64,000 nucleotides of DNA from Hepsetus odoe (Eukaryota; Chordata; Actinopteri; Characiformes; Hepsetidae): the NCBI GenBank assembly GCA_017165825.1, contig CM029369.1, forward strand, positions 784,102 through 848,101, written 5' to 3'. A program made the position numbers and the translations under genes. Position 1 is the first letter of the stretch; each line of letters begins with the position of its first letter. Under the pieces are notes generated by a model. That model made no database searches. It saw nothing but the letters and a program-made list of their open reading frames with translations, and had not been told where the DNA came from. Of this stretch, positions 31,408-41,822 are shown in pieces.

Positions 31408-31832
31408 TCACTCTACACTCTCAGTACACTCCTGTACTTTTATTTTACACTCTCAGTACATTCCTGTACTTTTTACTTTACACTCTCAGTACATTCCTGT
31501 ACTTTTTACTTTACACTCTCAGTACATTCCTGTACTTTTACTTTACACTCTCAGTACATTCCTGTACTTTTTACTTTATACTCTCAGTACACTCCTGTAC
31601 TTTTACTTTACACTCTCAGTACACTCCTGTACTTTTACTTTACACTCTCAGTACATTCCTGTACTTTTACTTTACACTCTCAGTACATTCCTGTACTTTT
31701 ACTTTACACTCTCAGTACATTCCTGCACTTTTACTTTACACATTCAGTACATTCCTGTACTTTTTACTTTACACTCTCAGTACATTCCTGTACTTATACT
31801 TTACACTCTCAGTACATTCCTGTACTTTTTAC
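31408..31832 (+). repeat. ~32-bp minisatellite (copy 2, larger array)
   Basis: About 13 units of TACACTCTCAGTACATTCCT plus GTACTTTTACTT, with C/T variation in CA(C/T)TCC and an extra T in some units. The 166-aa ORF (FTLSVHSCTFYFTLSVHS..) is repeat translation. It is the reverse complement of the 4317-4530 array. Confidence 0.96.
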
Positions 31833-31845
31833 ATCTAAAAAGTGA

Positions 31846-32040
31846 TCTGTGTCAAACAGGGACCAACCAGAGTGAAAGAAAGGGTTTACAGAGGTGTCAG
31901 AGGTAAAGATGCTGAGATTTGCATCAGGAGGGACGAGCATGGACAGTATTAGGAACCAGTATGTTACAGGAAGATGCCGAGGACAGGAAGGCATCAGGAG
32001 ATGGACAGTCCACAGGAGCAGGTGAAAGAAGAAGCAGAAA
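31846..32040 (+). mobile_element. RTE-like LINE fragment
   Basis: GATCTGTGTCAAACAGGGAC, CCAGAGTGAAAGAAAGGGTT, TCAGAGGTAAAGATGCTGAG, ATTTGCATCAGGAGGGACGA and GTCCACAGGAGC correspond to segments also present at 58520-58680. It abuts the end of the minisatellite. Internally deleted. Confidence 0.75.
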
Positions 32041-32790
32041 TGCATTATTCATAACACAAGAATAAAGTGATGTGATGCCGAAGTCTGGAGTTTGGAGATC
32101 CTCTCTAAAGATGGCTCCATCATGACCCTGCAAACGACAGTATGTTCCTGCAGTGAGCACGAAGTCCTGAGCATCGCCGCTTGTCCCTCTGGATGAACTG
32201 CATTAGGCCTTCGCTGACTCACGACACACACCCCTCAGCGGCCGCTGTTCAGAAAAGCTAATTACCTCTTTATGAACCATAAAGAGACGATTTAATCTAA
32301 GAGGCTTTTTCGCTCGGCCTGCGGTCGGCACTTACCTCAGAATCAAAGGCTCCCAGCTATTACAAACAATTGACCCCCTTTACTCAGTGTTTGACATCTT
32401 TACCTCCGCAAGGGCCCAGGCTAGTAATTTAAGGGCTTCTGCAGTTGATTCGTCTGGCAGAGGTCTTTCATTTTCGCTGTGCAGATTTTAGGGGATGTCA
32501 TGATAGATAGCCAGCCATAAAACTTCAGGTTGACAGCGAATGTACAAATTGTGTGGTCTGACCGGCTGACCAGCCCACACAGGATAATTGTGCACAGAAT
32601 TCCTCAAGGTTTCACTGTTTCTGCTACAAAATGCACACTTTCGGTGGAGTCGGACTTAAAACGTGCACCTTTGTTACATTTGGAATCAGTCTACACCAAC
32701 GATGAAACAAACAAAAAAAACAGACACAAAATGTCTTCAGTCCTGCAGGAGATGATGTCCAGGTTGATCCTCAGGAAACCATACCATGTA
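32041..32790. other. Unassigned stretch, candidate conserved non-coding DNA
   Basis: 32220-32560 looks single-copy, with CpGs (GCGGCCGC at about 32238) and no open frame. It is one of the better places to test for vertebrate conservation. A 108-aa ORF at 32530-32856 runs into the Tc1-like end and has no motif. Confidence 0.4.
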
Positions 32791-33110
32791 CAGTCCCCTG
32801 CAAAAGTCTTGGAAGAGCAAGGCCAGTTTGTTTGTTTTTTAGCAGTTTGGGTTTGAGATGATAAATGTTAGAGATCAAGTATCAGCTTTTATTTCTTGGT
32901 TTTTACTTCTAGATCTGTTTATTTATATACAACACAACACCTTTTGTTTCTGACCACCCAAGTGAGCAGGTTTTGGGACAGAACATTTCAACAGATTAAC
33001 GAAATGATTGTGTTTTTTAATAAACACACCTGGAATAAAGTTAAATATTTGTAGTGTACTGCAACAATTTTTAGTTATTGATTGCAATATCAAAAATCAT
33101 TTAAAAAGCC
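32791..33110 (+). mobile_element. Tc1-like transposon end fragment
   Basis: After TA (32789-32790), CAGTCCCCTGCAAAAGTCTT, GGAAGAGCAAGGCCAGTTTG, ATCAGCTTTTATTTCTTGGT and TTTACTTCTAGATCTGTTTA match, from memory, the terminal part of a widespread fish Tc1-like element. No opposite end was seen, and the inner boundary is approximate. Confidence 0.68.
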
Positions 33111-33344
33111 AGCATAATATCTAGATGTTGCAATGTGGTGGTGCTTGCATGATCAAAAGAGTAATAAACAGCCTGGAAACCCAACATTACAACAGAAATG
33201 AAACAATATGCAAATACACTGTATGTCTTGTAAAAAGAATCAATTAAATATGTAAACTAAGAAAAGAATCACAAGAGCAAACTACAATGGTGTTCAAAGG
33301 TTATGAGAAACCCCTTATTTAAGCTATTAAATATTATATAAGCT

Positions 33345-33607
33345 ATTCTTGTAGCTTTAATGTGTTGTTGAGGGACAGATCTCCAGATCTTCCTGAAGGA
33401 CAGTGTTGTTGTCTCTCATGTTCAGTCCAGTCTCTGTACCTGAGCAGTTCTCCAGATCTTCCTGAAGGACAGTGTTGTTGTCTCTCATGTTCAGTCCAGT
33501 CTCTGTACCTGAGCAGTTTGATAGTTCTGTGTTGGTTAATCCACACAGTGATCTACATCTGAACCTTCAAGCAGAACAAAGCATCTAACTTAGACGTAAG
33601 TAACTAA
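33345..33607 (+). repeat. Dispersed 68-bp-unit repeat, copy 2, left part
   Basis: The left edge TTTAATGTGTTGTTGAGGGA is followed by two 68-bp units, then the non-tandem segment GTTTGATAGTTCTGTGTTGG, TTAATCCACACAGTGATCTA, CATCTGAACCTTCAAGCAGA. The same downstream segment follows the units at 54.9 kb. It is interrupted by the SINE-A at 33613. Confidence 0.93.
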
Positions 33608-33612
33608 GGTAG

Positions 33613-33870
33613 GGGCAGTGGTGGCCTAGTGGTTAGGGAGTTGCCCCGCATCAGAAGATTTTGGGTTTGATTCCCTCACAAGTAGGTTGCCCTGAGGTAC
33701 CCCTGAGCAAGGTACGGTCCCTGTCACTGCTCCCCGGGCGCTTTCAATAGATGCCCACTGCTGCACGGTGTTTTTGTGCACGGGTTAAAAGCAGAGGTCC
33801 AGTTTTGTTGTGGATCACGTTTGCAGTGCTGTGACCTCGCAATGACAAGGGTTGTCACTTTCACTTTCAA
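33613..33870 (+). mobile_element. SINE-A copy inserted in the dispersed repeat
   Basis: All SINE-A blocks are present: GGGGCAGTGGTGGCCTAGTG, GGTTTGATTCCCTC, GTTGCCCTGAGGTACCCCTG, CTCCCCGGGCGCTTTCAATA, TGACCTCGCAATGACAAGGG and TTGTCACTTTCACTTTCA. The uninterrupted paralogue near 55005 (GTAACTTAAGACATGAAGC) shows the pre-insertion site; AACTTAGAC at about 33587 and AACTTAAGAC at about 33871 are the decayed target duplication. Confidence 0.9.
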
Positions 33871-34135
33871 CTTAAGACATGAAGCAGTGAAGAAACAGGT
33901 GCAGATGATTCCAGATGATCAGCTGAATTGTTTTCTGCTGATGCTGAACACTGTGTGGGTGGAAAATCTTTATCTAGAACCTTGTATCTTTAGGAAACTT
34001 TAAGGCCTGGAACATTAAACCTTTGTTCCTGTTTTCATTTAATCTGCTTAATTTGACAAAGACAAAATCACAGGAATAAAATTGCATTTTTGCCCCAACA
34101 AGGTGATTCCTAACAAAATCTAGAGAACATTCACT
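33871..34135 (+). repeat. Dispersed repeat, copy 2, right part
   Basis: ACTTAAGACATGAAGCAGTG, GCAGATGATTCCAGATGATC and, further on, TTTCATTTAATC and CAACAAGGTGATT match 55012-55180 in order, with deletions in one copy or the other. This extends the repeat well beyond its 68-bp units. Confidence 0.8.
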
Positions 34136-34149
34136 CTGCTGATAAAGGT

Positions 34150-34600
34150 TTAGAGAAAACAGGAGTGAACTGTGTCAGATGGGGGCAGCAAATGTGAAAG
34201 CAAAGGACAGTAGTGAAGTTTGGAGACGGTGATGAAAGACAGGAGGAGGAGCTGCAGGTGTCATAGATAAAGAAGATGAGACTTCCATCGGGAGGGACGA
34301 GGATGACAGGATTAGAAATGAGTGTATTAGAGGGACAGCTCAGGTTGGATTGTTTGGAGACAAAGTGAGAGAAGCAAGACTGTGTTGGTTTGGACATGTC
34401 CAGAGGAGAAATGTGGAGCATTTCAGGAGAAGGATGTTGAAGATGGAGCTGGCAGGAAAGAGGAGAAGAGGAGAAGAGGAAGAACAAAGAGGAGGTTTAT
34501 GGAGGTGGTGAGAGAGGACATGCAGGGGGAAGATGCCAACAGCAGGAAGAAATGGAGTCAGTTGATCCACTGTGGCGACCCCTAATGGCAGCAAAAAGAA
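34150..34600 (+). mobile_element. RTE-like LINE 3' end
   Basis: GTGTCAGATGGGGGCAGCAA, ATCGGGAGGGACGAGGATGA, ATTAGAGGGACAGCTCAGGT, TGGTTTGGACATGTCCAGAG, AGATGGAGCTGGCAGGAAAG, GGAGGTGGTGAGAGAGGACA and CACTGTGGCGACCCCTAATG form the collinear C-terminal RTE-like coding end (…RWFGHVQRR…KRRFMEVVREDMQ…), with broken frames and an A-rich end. An extra AGGAGAAG duplication lies at 34461-34480. Confidence 0.87.
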
Positions 34601-35340
34601 AAAACCCAAATAATAAAATACATCTAGCTGTAAACTGTACAGGTTTGAACACAGATAAACCCAAACTATGTGTCAGTATGTAAATGTGATCGTAAAGTTA
34701 TATTGGGATTGAAAATGTAACTTTTTAAAGGGGTTTGTGATCATTCCACAAGAAACAGAACAAAGAATCCAAAATCTCATGGAGGTGTTAAAATAAGAAG
34801 TTTCTCCTGTAAGGTTGCCCTCAAATTTTCGAGCTTTTGGAGATTCTCTGCAGATGTCCCGTCTGACACCAGTGAACATGTGATACACATTAGTGCTCAA
34901 ACTGCTCGGGGTGACCCGTAGGCTGGGTGAACGGGAGTGAATGGGCAGTGAGGCCTCGTGGAGACCACAGATCTCCCCCAATCCCTCCATCCTACTCCTT
35001 ACAGCAGTGTGAGCTGATGCGTAGCTTAGGGCCAGCTGGACCTGCCCCGTGGCCTGCGGTCTCCACTGAAGAGCACATCTGGCAGCGGGACTCTGCTTTA
35101 TTTAGACCTGTGTGAAGCTGGAACCCAACGGTCCAGACGTCACTCGCATCCTAACCCATATTTTGTTAGAAGACATCTTCCTGATATCTAACATGAGAGT
35201 TTCCCTGCACCACAAACTTATTAATCATTTGTTTCTCTCATCCAAGCTCACTCACAGTTCACTTACATCAAGAAAGAAAAACAGCCAAACCGCAACAAAA
35301 TCCAGGATCAAACTCAGCAGATAAGAAGTCCAAAGTTAAT
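34601..35340. other. Unassigned stretch
   Basis: No repeat family recognised. ORFs at 34673-34990 (minus, 105 aa) and 35112-35324 (plus) show no domain. Confidence 0.4.
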
Positions 35341-35575
35341 CAAGGTGAAACTGAGTTTTTACAGTCCCACCAGTGTGGAATGGAACTGCTCCTTTCTTCT
35401 CTAAGTACTCATCCCCCTTGTGTCCCAGCAACACTAACCTGTGTCCCCAAAGTCTTGGCTCTTCTAAATGGTTCTTTCTCATAAACTTTGCAAGTTTATC
35501 CATTTGAGTCTTCAGGATTCTTTGAACGTTGGTGCTGTCTGGTGGAACGCCCTTTGTTCCAGTTTGGAACAGAAC
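35341..35575 (-). repeat. Triplicated unit, copy A (coding-like on minus strand)
   Basis: Shared plus-strand blocks are TTCTTCTCTAAGTACTCATC, GTGTCCCCAAAGTCTTGG, CTCATAAACTTTGCAAGTTT and TTTGAACGTTGGTGCTGTCT. The minus strand is open for 116 aa (35336-35686) with EEPRLWGHRLVLLGHKGDEY in the middle. I do not recognise the protein. Copy A lacks about 50 bp present in B and C. Confidence 0.8.
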
Positions 35576-35743
35576 CACTGTAATCAAGGAAGGGTCATTA
35601 ATGATGGATATACAATGGAAGAAAGCATGGAGCCCACAAATGTCTTCATGGCTCCTGCAGGAGAAACCAACAACTGTGGGTTCCATCTGGGATCTGAAAC
35701 TGTTTATTAGTGCTTGTGAAGCACCAAGCAGTTTTTAAAAGGA

Positions 35744-35947
35744 AGCGAAAGTGACCATTCTTGTTATTGTGCGTACACAGCACAGCCCACCACAACAAAA
35801 TAACACCTCTGTATTTTACCCACACTCACAGCAGGGGACAACTATTGAAAGAGCCCAGGGAGTAGTGACAGGGACAGTACCTTGCTCAAGGGTACCTCAG
35901 GGCAACCTACTGGCTTCGTCCCTAACAACTAGACCACCGCTGCCCCA
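35744..35947 (-). mobile_element. SINE-A copy, minus strand
   Basis: GAAGCGAAAGTGACCATTCT, TTATTGTGCGTACACAGCAC, CACAGCAGGGGACAACTATT, AGTAGTGACAGGGACAGTAC, CTTGCTCAAGGGTACCTCAG, then ACTAGACCACCGCTGCCCC. The box B segment is deleted. It sits between copies A and B of the triplicated unit. Confidence 0.88.
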
Positions 35948-36089
35948 TGCATGAGCAAGCTCCTTTACCATCTCCTTGATCTAAAAATCAATTTAATATG
36001 CAGTCCTCACATAGAGGACAGAGGACAAATCAGAAATGAAACTGATAAGAACAGATACTACACTTGAGAAGTGTGACCTGTTATTGTAG

Positions 36090-36347
36090 ATTTCTGACAG
36101 TAGACACTGATTTATCTCTCAGATCTTCTTGGTATGATCTCAGTGCTCCTTTCTCTGCTAAGTACTCATTCCACTCATGTCCCAACAATTCTACCCATTG
36201 TGTCCCCAAAGTCTTGGTTCCTCTTGTGGCTCTTTTTTCATACACAGCAAATGTATCCTTTGGAGTCTTGTTATCTGTAAATGTTCGGCCATTATGCTCT
36301 TCTGGAGTTTGTTGATCCTTTACAGGGTTTTTTGAACCTTGGTACCT
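36090..36347 (-). repeat. Triplicated unit, copy B
   Basis: CTGCTAAGTACTCATTCCAC, GTGTCCCCAAAGTCTTGG, CATACACAGCAAATGTATCC, TTTGGAGTCTTG and TTTTTTGAACCTTGGT align with A and C. The minus-strand 98-aa ORF includes TLGTQWVELLGHEWNEYLAE, clearly related to copy A. It is broken off by the LINE at 36348. Confidence 0.8.
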
Positions 36348-37020
36348 TGCCCATCTCCCACCTTGCCCATCTCCCACCTTCCATTCTCACCATCTTCTAC
36401 AGAGGAACCATCGAGAGCATCCTGAGCGGCTTCATTACTGCCTGGTACGGGAACTGCAACGTCTCAGACCGCAAGTCCCTACAACAGGTAATGAGAACAG
36501 CTGAGAAGATCATCGGGATCTCTCTGCCCTCTGTACAGGACATCTTCACCACTCGCTGCATCTGCAAAGCAACCAGCATTGTGGATGATCCCTCCCACCC
36601 GTCCTAACCCTAACCCTGCCATCCGGGAAAAGGTTCCGCAGCATACGGGCCTCCACTTCCAGGACGGGGAATAGCTTCTTCCCCCTGGCCATCAGACATC
36701 TACACCGTTAATGTCTCCACACCTATTATTCATCCATATCTAGCTATTTTCTATTTATTTTCTCCTTGCACTCTGCACTTTACTGATGCTGCTCTGTTAC
36801 AGCGTTACACTGCCCAACCACCTGCTGTTCCAGATGAAAGTCCTGTCTGTTGCTGTCTGTTGTCCTGCTCTTGCTGCCCCATCTTGTGTATTATGTTGTG
36901 TCTTCTGTTATGTCTGATGTTGTCTTGTGTGTAGCTCCAGGGTTCTGGAGGAACGTTATTTCGTTTCACTGTGTTCTGTGTATGTGGCTGAACTGACAAT
37001 AAAATCCTACTGGACTTGAC
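36348..37020 (+). mobile_element. Rex1/CR1-like LINE, 5'-truncated copy 2
   Basis: Begins with a 17-bp duplication (TTGCCCATCTCCCACC twice, 36357-36390), then follows 46900-47600 closely: LTIFYRGTIESILSGFITAW, SLPSVQDIFTTRCICKATSI. The stretch corresponding to 47135-47160 is replaced by CCTAACCCTAACCCT. The 3' end is CAATAAAATCCTACTGGACT with TGAC. Similarity to copy 1 looks well above 90%, so both insertions are fairly recent. Confidence 0.93.
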
Positions 37021-37260
37021 GAAGATTTGGAAGAGTATGATTCTTTCTTCTCTAAGTACTCGTCCCCCTTGTGTTCCAACACTACTAACCAGTGTGTCCT
37101 TTAGGTCTTGTCTCTTCTAAGTGGTTCTTTCTCATACGCTTTGCAAGTTTATCCTTTAGAGTCTTGTCTACTCAGTGTTCTGCTTTTATGAAGTTTGTTA
37201 AACTGGATCAGGATTCTTTGAACCTTGGTGCCGTCTGGTGGACCGGCCTGAATTTCCATC
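37021..37260 (-). repeat. Triplicated unit, copy C
   Basis: TTCTTCTCTAAGTACTCGTC, CATACGCTTTGCAAGTTTAT, CCTTTAGAGTCTTGTC and TTTGAACCTTGGTGCCGTCT match copies A and B. The minus-strand frame carries stops. C keeps the segment ATGAAGTTTGTTAAACTGGA lost in A. Confidence 0.78.
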
Positions 37261-37489
37261 ACTCTAGAGCAGAACCCCTCTAGAACAGCAGTGGCTGTTC
37301 AATGGACGTGAACCCACTGATGACCTCGAGGTTTCCTCAATCATTTTTGGTCTGCGCCCTAATTTTCCAAATCACCTTTGAGAAAGTGTGACAGAAGACA
37401 TTTAAGGCCAATCTTCTTCTGACTCATGGACACAAGTGCTAAAATAAAAGTGCAGATGAATGTTTCCTAAGAGAATCTGATTTAAATGT

Positions 37490-37680
37490 AAAATATTTAG
37501 TGGATGCTCTCGTCCAGAGTGGCTTTCAGTTCCTGATCGCAGGAACAGTCTCTCCCTGGAGCAACTTTGGGGTTCAGGGTTTTTTTCAGGGGCCCAATGT
37601 TGGTGGTGCTGGATGTGAAATTTGAACCTGTGACCTGCTGGTCCATAGGCTCCTACGTCTAGACCACCACCGTCATTGAG
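37490..37680 (-). mobile_element. SINE-C copy, minus strand
   Basis: AAATGTAAAATATTTAGTGG, ATGCTCTCGTCCAGAGTGGC, GATCGCAGGAACAGTCTCTC, GTTGGTGGTGCTGGATGTGA, AATTTGAACCTGTGACCTGC and CTAGACCACCACCG give the reverse complement of the full SINE-C order. Confidence 0.85.
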
Positions 37681-38928
37681 AGAAGAACATCCCTGCCTTT
37701 GTGTAGAACAGAATAGCTAATTTCATCACTTTTCATCTTATAGATTTAACTTTCAGTATTTTAGCAATAAATAATATTTTTGAAGGGAAAGCGTTCATAT
37801 TTACCTGAAATTACTTTACAAAACAGCACAAATAAATACGTTTTGATGATAAAATACAGATATGACACATATCAGTAAATAATGCTGTGTGTAATACAAT
37901 CAATAAGATACAATAATACAATAAGACATACAATATGTCTTATAATGAATCAGAATATATATCATTTATAATGCAGCATGGCTTTTTAAAAAAAAAAATC
38001 TGATTCCATCAATGAATGTAAGAAATACAGGTTCTTTATTTAGAAAGATTGGCGTCCAAAACCCTGCCAGCTTTTTTAATAAAACAAAAATGTACTTCCT
38101 GATCACTTCACCGATACAGAAGTGTTTTATGGGCTTGTTGTGTGTCGTGTGATTGAGATGACTGGAAACTCCAAAGCTCTAAAAACATCTTGACTGACAG
38201 CTAAGAAGGCACTTAAGTCAACTTAAAAACGGCCTGCAGCGAAAACGAGGGGACTCAAAGACGTGCCGCATGCAAAATGACACTCGGTGCGGGTTTAGTC
38301 ACTCGTTTGGAATATGATTTGCATTCAGATGCACAAATAAACTGTTATAATAATAAACTCCTGAAAAAAACAAATACCCCTGATCCAAACGTCCCAGCTG
38401 ATGGCAGTTCAGTTCCAGGTGACACATGTGAAAAGCCCGTGATTCATTCACAGACATTTGTTTCAACTTGTTGAACTGTCGGAAGTTTCACGTGGTTTGC
38501 TTGAAGAATTTTATTGAATAATATTTAATGATAAAAAACAATTATGCGAATGGTACGGCCGGGTAATGTTGCGAGCAGGGAAGGTAATGAGTGTTGCGGT
38601 TTCCTGATGATTTACAGAGAGCTTATGAGCAGGTTAAGATTCGGGTGATGATGATTTCAGTGAAACACCTCAGCCGTAAAGAGCAGATACGGTTCTGAAA
38701 GTTATGAGAGGATAAAATAATCACCAGTTAGAATTCTGAACACTTCTGACAAGTTGAGTCTAAGAACTGGTAACATTAAAACCAATTAAGGCCAAGATTA
38801 ACATTAGAGCCAATTAAGTTTGGGATCAGGATTGTATCCAGTGGAGGTAAGGACCAAATAAAGTTTTGAAAAGTTACTATAATCCAGTGAAGGGAACATT
38901 ATAACCAAAGGATTTAATAAAAGGTTTT

Positions 38929-38935
<7 letters not shown>
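37681..38935. other. 1.25-kb unassigned stretch, candidate conserved non-coding DNA
   Basis: No repeats recognised except A-rich runs. 38130-38660 looks single-copy, with patches such as ATTTGCATTCAGATGC and TTCAGTTCCAGGTGACACAT that could be regulatory. A test by multi-species alignment is needed; no coding frame is convincing. Confidence 0.4.

Positions 38936-38963
<28 letters not shown>
38931..38963. repeat. (GTCT)n microsatellite
   Basis: About eight units of CTGT. Confidence 0.97.
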
Positions 38964-39101
38964 ATGCTGTAATGAAGAACACAAGCGGTGTCTGGATTAC
39001 AGATTATCATGAACAGTTTGGGGACTGTGCACTGAAAGATCATAAACTGAACAAGTTTACAACAGGTTCACTTAAAACACTACAGAATAACCACAGCTTC
39101 A

Positions 39102-39402
<301 letters not shown>

Positions 39403-40071
39403 TCTAATCTGGATTAACCAGAGGAACCACCAAGCTTTTCAAGTTTTATCTTTATTTCTTTATTCTTCCTCTAACTGAATGGTTAAAAGAGGCAGTAAAT
39501 GAAGGGATGAGTGAAGTGAAGGTCCTGACTGGTGGATCTGATGGGTCTGTAGTAAACGAGTGTGACTTTAGTGCCAGATGATTGTGGAATGCAGCTCCTG
39601 AATGTTTGAGGCTCGGCGGCTTTCAAAACGTTCCCATCTGCTCAGGTAGATCTTTCAACTGAAAACAATTACAGACTCCGCCGCCCGGAATATTTTCCAA
39701 GTAAAGGCTGAAGTTTTTACTGGATGAGGTTTATCCTTGATAATCTGATACACGATGAAGCGAATGCCAGCAAACCGTGTGTGAAATTTAAACCCAGCAG
39801 AATTTTCATGAATACTTTTATATTCATTTTATTTGTAAACATTTTAGATTCTTTTCCATCATTATTGTGATTGTCCTTGTTGTTTTCTTTACATCACTCA
39901 GTATATTTTCCTCTATTGATCATTTCCATTCTGAGATTATCTGAAGTGTCTGTGAGTGACTCTCTTTACGCAGTGTATTGCTTTTGTAATCTTTTGTAAT
40001 CTTGTAATTTTTGTAATCTGTAATTTTAATTTACCAAGTGTGCAAGAGAATATAGTTGCAATAAACTGGAG
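39403..40071. other. Unassigned stretch
   Basis: 39590-39830 looks single-copy and balanced in composition; TTTTGTAATCTTTTGTAATC near 39985 is local slippage. No coding evidence. Confidence 0.4.
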
Positions 40072-40173
40072 CGATGCTGGTCTAGAGTTGTGGGTTTGCA
40101 ACCAGGTTCCCTGAAGCAAGGTACTGTCTCTATCACCGCTCCCTAGGTGCTGGATAGGTCTGCCCCCTGCACA

Positions 40174-40237
<64 letters not shown>

Positions 40238-40265
40238 AATACAGAGGATGTGTTTGGTTTTGGTT
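40072..40265 (+). mobile_element. SINE-A copy with expanded (GT)n, left arm of inverted pair
   Basis: GGAGCGATGCTGGTCTAGAG head, GCAAGGTACTGTCTCTATCA, CTCCCTAGGTGCTGGATAGG, TGCCCCCTGCACACAGTGTG, GT run at 40176-40236, TTAAATACAGAGGATGTGTT. The 3' end is replaced at about 40265 by an inverted SINE-A. Confidence 0.87.
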
Positions 40266-40425
40266 CACAGAACACACCGTCCAGCAGGGAGCAGCCATAT
40301 CCAGCACCCAGGGAGCAGTGATGGGGGTGGAACCTTGCTCAAGGGAACCTCAGGGTGACCTCCAGGTCTGGGATTTGAACCCTGATCATGGGGCCTAGTC
40401 CCAAAACACTAGGCCACCAATGTTT
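40266..40425 (-). mobile_element. SINE-A copy, right arm of inverted pair
   Basis: CACACCGTCCAGCAGGGAGC, CAGCCATATCCAGCACCCAG, GGAGCAGTGATGGGGGTGGA, ACCTTGCTCAAGGGAACCTC, TTTGAACCCTGATCATGGGG and AACACTAGGCCACCA are the reverse complement of SINE-A from its middle to its head. Confidence 0.87.
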
Positions 40426-41440
40426 ACAGTGGTTTTTCTGACGAACGCAGTAATTATCGGTCTGTTTTAGTGCAGTTTAGCTCAGGAGTGTTCCTCATCC
40501 ATCTAAACCATCGAAACTTTTTCTGTTGTGTCTCCATTTCAAAGCTGCACACCCCCTCAGTATCCACCAATCAGAGCAATTTTTTAAATAGATATAATTG
40601 TGAAGCTTCTGGGGTGAAGAGACTGGATACACACTGGATACACAAACGGCAAACAGGACAGTCGGAGGTAACAGCCATAGAAACCCCACAGAACGTCCAT
40701 AAACATGATCATTCTCGGCTCAGTGTCTCGAGAGACTTCATGAGGAGCCGACTCTGAGTTAGCAGTATTAATCACAGTCTGTAACGAGGTCCAGCTGGGC
40801 TGTGTTAGCAGGTAGGTGGGCGTGGCCAAGGCCGGAGCGCCTTAGTTCTCCAGAGATGCAGGTCAGCGACATCCTACAGAGAGTTCTTTTGTCCCCGCAT
40901 GTTTAGGCTTGTGGACAAAACATCCAGCCTGAATGTGTCTTTAAGGCTCAAGACTCTTTTGTCCTTGTTCAAACAGGAAGCTCACATTCACGACTGTTCA
41001 AGAGAACAAGGAAAGATTTTCTAAACGACAAGAACTCTCACTCTAGATTCAAGCCACACTCATAAGAGTTTATTGCAGGTCTCAGTTTGTTGAGTTTTTT
41101 GGAACCAATATGTCAGAAACCTCTGAGTGTTAACGGTGGAGCTTGTTGGCCTGTTAGTCAAAGCTGCTGAACATCATTCACTTAAAAAACGTTCTCCTCG
41201 CATTCTAGCTGATGAAAAGTATCCACCCGGACTCAAGGTCATAAATGTGACCTGTTCATTTTTGCCACTCCCTAGAACACATGGGGTTGCTATGGTAACT
41301 GAAGTGGGCACTCAGGCAAATGCGACTAACCTGTGTAAGTGTGGACCGAAGAACCGCATGAGAAACTGTTTGAGAAGATTTTCAAATCGTTGATTTAAAA
41401 AGCTGAAAAGTAGTTTTTTTTTGTAGTTTGATTAGAGTTT
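40426..41440. other. 1-kb unassigned stretch
   Basis: No repeat recognised. Several 64-95-aa ORFs on both strands overlap at 40470-40829, which argues against any of them. 41127-41393 (88 aa, plus) has no domain. Confidence 0.4.

Positions 41441-41491
<51 letters not shown>
41441..41491. repeat. (CT)n microsatellite
   Basis: Pure TC run of about 25 units. Confidence 0.97.
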
Positions 41492-41495
<4 letters not shown>

Positions 41496-41661
41496 GATGG
41501 AAAGTCCCTTGTGCTTTAGGGGTCGAGGTTCACCACTTGCAGCTGTGTGACCACATAAGAGAGCAGTGTGAGCAGCGTGGAGATAATGAGAGCCTCAGTG
41601 CTGTTCAATTATAGACCTGCCTTTACTGCTACTAGTCCACATGCAGCACTGCACACTGGCC

Positions 41662-41662
<1 letters not shown>
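41492..41662. other. Short single-copy-looking gap
   Basis: Non-repetitive, between CT and CA arrays. Contains CAGCTG and TATAGACC motifs of no proven role. Confidence 0.35.

Positions 41663-41701
<39 letters not shown>
41663..41701. repeat. (CA)n microsatellite
   Basis: Pure CA run. Confidence 0.97.
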
Positions 41702-41704
<3 letters not shown>

Positions 41705-41822
41705 ATTTACACACTCATTTACGTTCACTCTGTAACAAATTCAGCTCAAGGTTGGGTGAACAATGACACTCAGATAGTTGTTCCACTGTTAAGACAAAAC
41801 CTCTAATGCCAGAGTTTGTGTA

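Noticed and set aside
31345..31845. 166-aa ORF as a repetitive protein
   Set aside because: The repeat period of about 32 bp is not a multiple of three across all units, and the ORF is confined to the minisatellite.
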